From Synergistaceae bacterium (lineage in GTDB: Bacteria; Synergistota; Synergistia; Synergistales; Synergistaceae), in contig JAISDQ010000137.1 in NCBI GenBank assembly GCA_031264605.1, positions 1 to 13,012 on the forward strand: DNA of 13,012 nt, read 5' to 3'. Within the stretch, counting starts at the first letter, position 1. Every line of letters starts with the position of its first letter. Below the pieces are notes generated by a model. The model was not told the DNA's origin, did not search any database, and saw only the letters and a program-made list of their open reading frames with translations. The position numbers and the translations under genes are program-made. This document shows, piece after piece, positions 12,511 through 13,012 of this stretch.

Positions 12511-13012
12511 TGAAAAGAATGAAAAAAATATTTTTTATCACATCGTTGTTTATTCTCCTGACAAATACGGCACACGCCAATGACGACGCAGTTCTCGCAA
12601 GGCTTCTCGACATTGCTGCCACAAATAGCCCAAGGATATCGGCCGCCGAAGAGAGAGTCAGTCAGGCCCGCGCTGGTGTCGGAGGCGCGGCCGCGCAGAT
12701 GAGGCCGTCTCTCACGGGAAACACTTACGGCAGGTTGACGGATGAACAGAGTAATAACGGGCGCGAGGTATATTCGGCGTCACTCAGCCTCGTTCAGACG
12801 CTGTACGCCGGAGGGACGCTCAAGGCGAATAGGGCGGCGGCGGAACTGGCGCTGTCGGCGGCGAAAGCGGAGAGTTTAAGGACGTATCAGGAGACGCTCA
12901 ACTCCGTGAGGGAAAGTTATTACGATACGTTACGGGCGGCGGCGCTTTTGAACGTGGCCGAAGAATCCTTGAATATGTCAAAGGAACATTTGAAACAGAC
13001 GGAGGCGTTATA
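12507..13012 (+). CDS. TolC-family outer-membrane protein, N-terminal part
   Basis: The frame runs off the window end; 168 codons are visible (family usually 420-500). The ATG at 12507 overlaps the HlyD stop (ATGA), with GGGAGAGG just upstream; ATGs at 12510 (other frame) and 12519 are less likely. Residues 1-24 are a Sec signal peptide (MMKRMKK, hydrophobic core, cleavage after TAHA). The mature part starts with a helix 'LLDIAATNSPRISAAEERVSQARAGV' in outline (33-58), the typical first TolC repeat with 'A...NP.i..A...v..A.a'. 'SLSLVQTLYAGGTLKANRAA' (92-111) is the classical beta-strand/turn into helix 'Q.lydGG...a'. It is the trimeric exit duct for the type I system encoded upstream. Confidence 0.9.
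   Translation, partial: MMKRMKKIFFITSLFILLTNTAHANDDAVLARLLDIAATNSPRISAAEERVSQARAGVGGAAAQMRPSLTGNTYGRLTDEQSNNGREVYSASLSLVQTLYAGGTLKANRAAAELALSAAKAESLRTYQETLNSVRESYYDTLRAAALLNVAEESLNMSKEHLKQTEAL

Overview
The window looks like a chromosomal segment of a Gram-negative (diderm) bacterium. Outer-membrane and periplasmic functions are encoded: a TolC-like protein, a HlyD-like adaptor and several Sec signal peptides. The left two thirds are GC-rich and tightly packed. The genome style would fit Synergistota, but that is a guess from gene content only; nothing here fixes the taxon. No rRNA, tRNA, CRISPR array or intact transposase gene was seen.

Layout. (1) 1-1437: a DUF4139/MuiA-type protein (cut by the window start, minus strand), divergent from an exported FecR-domain protein. 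(2) 1439-3386: a minus-strand operon acyP > DedA > GH26-like glycosidase whose junctions are 4-base overlaps (ATGA, GTGA), so the three genes are probably translationally coupled. (3) 3397-4937: a divergent plus-strand unit for late cobalamin nucleotide-loop assembly. It has a recognisable promoter, an 18-codon leader ORF, cobU, then cobS. The leader carries the good Shine-Dalgarno and its stop overlaps the cobU GTG start. (4) 5086-5898: a Cof-type HAD phosphatase, overlapping tail-to-tail with (5) 5890-7356, a GLUG-repeat beta-solenoid protein with no signal peptide and a cysteine in nearly every repeat turn.

(6) 7357-8851: about 1.5 kb of AT-richer DNA without a convincing gene. It holds a well-formed 141-bp MITE (26-bp terminal inverted repeats, 8-bp target duplication). 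It also holds a segment with IS200/IS605-like terminal hairpins, a block of strong RNA secondary structure (H-type pseudoknot, hairpin, rho-independent terminator), and a structured 5' leader for the next operon.

(7) 8852-13012: a type I secretion operon in order: HlyB-like ABC transporter with a degenerate C39-like domain, HlyD-like membrane-fusion protein, and TolC-like outer-membrane protein (cut by the window end). Together these three would form a one-step channel from cytoplasm to outside. No RTX-type substrate is visible. The nearest candidate substrate is the leaderless GLUG protein on the other side of the mobile-element region, which is speculative.

No clearly new defence or biosynthetic system is evident. 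The parts most worth a second look are the cobU leader ORF, the structured-RNA/IS200-605-like block at 7966-8420, the MITE, and the Cys-ladder GLUG protein beside the secretion operon.
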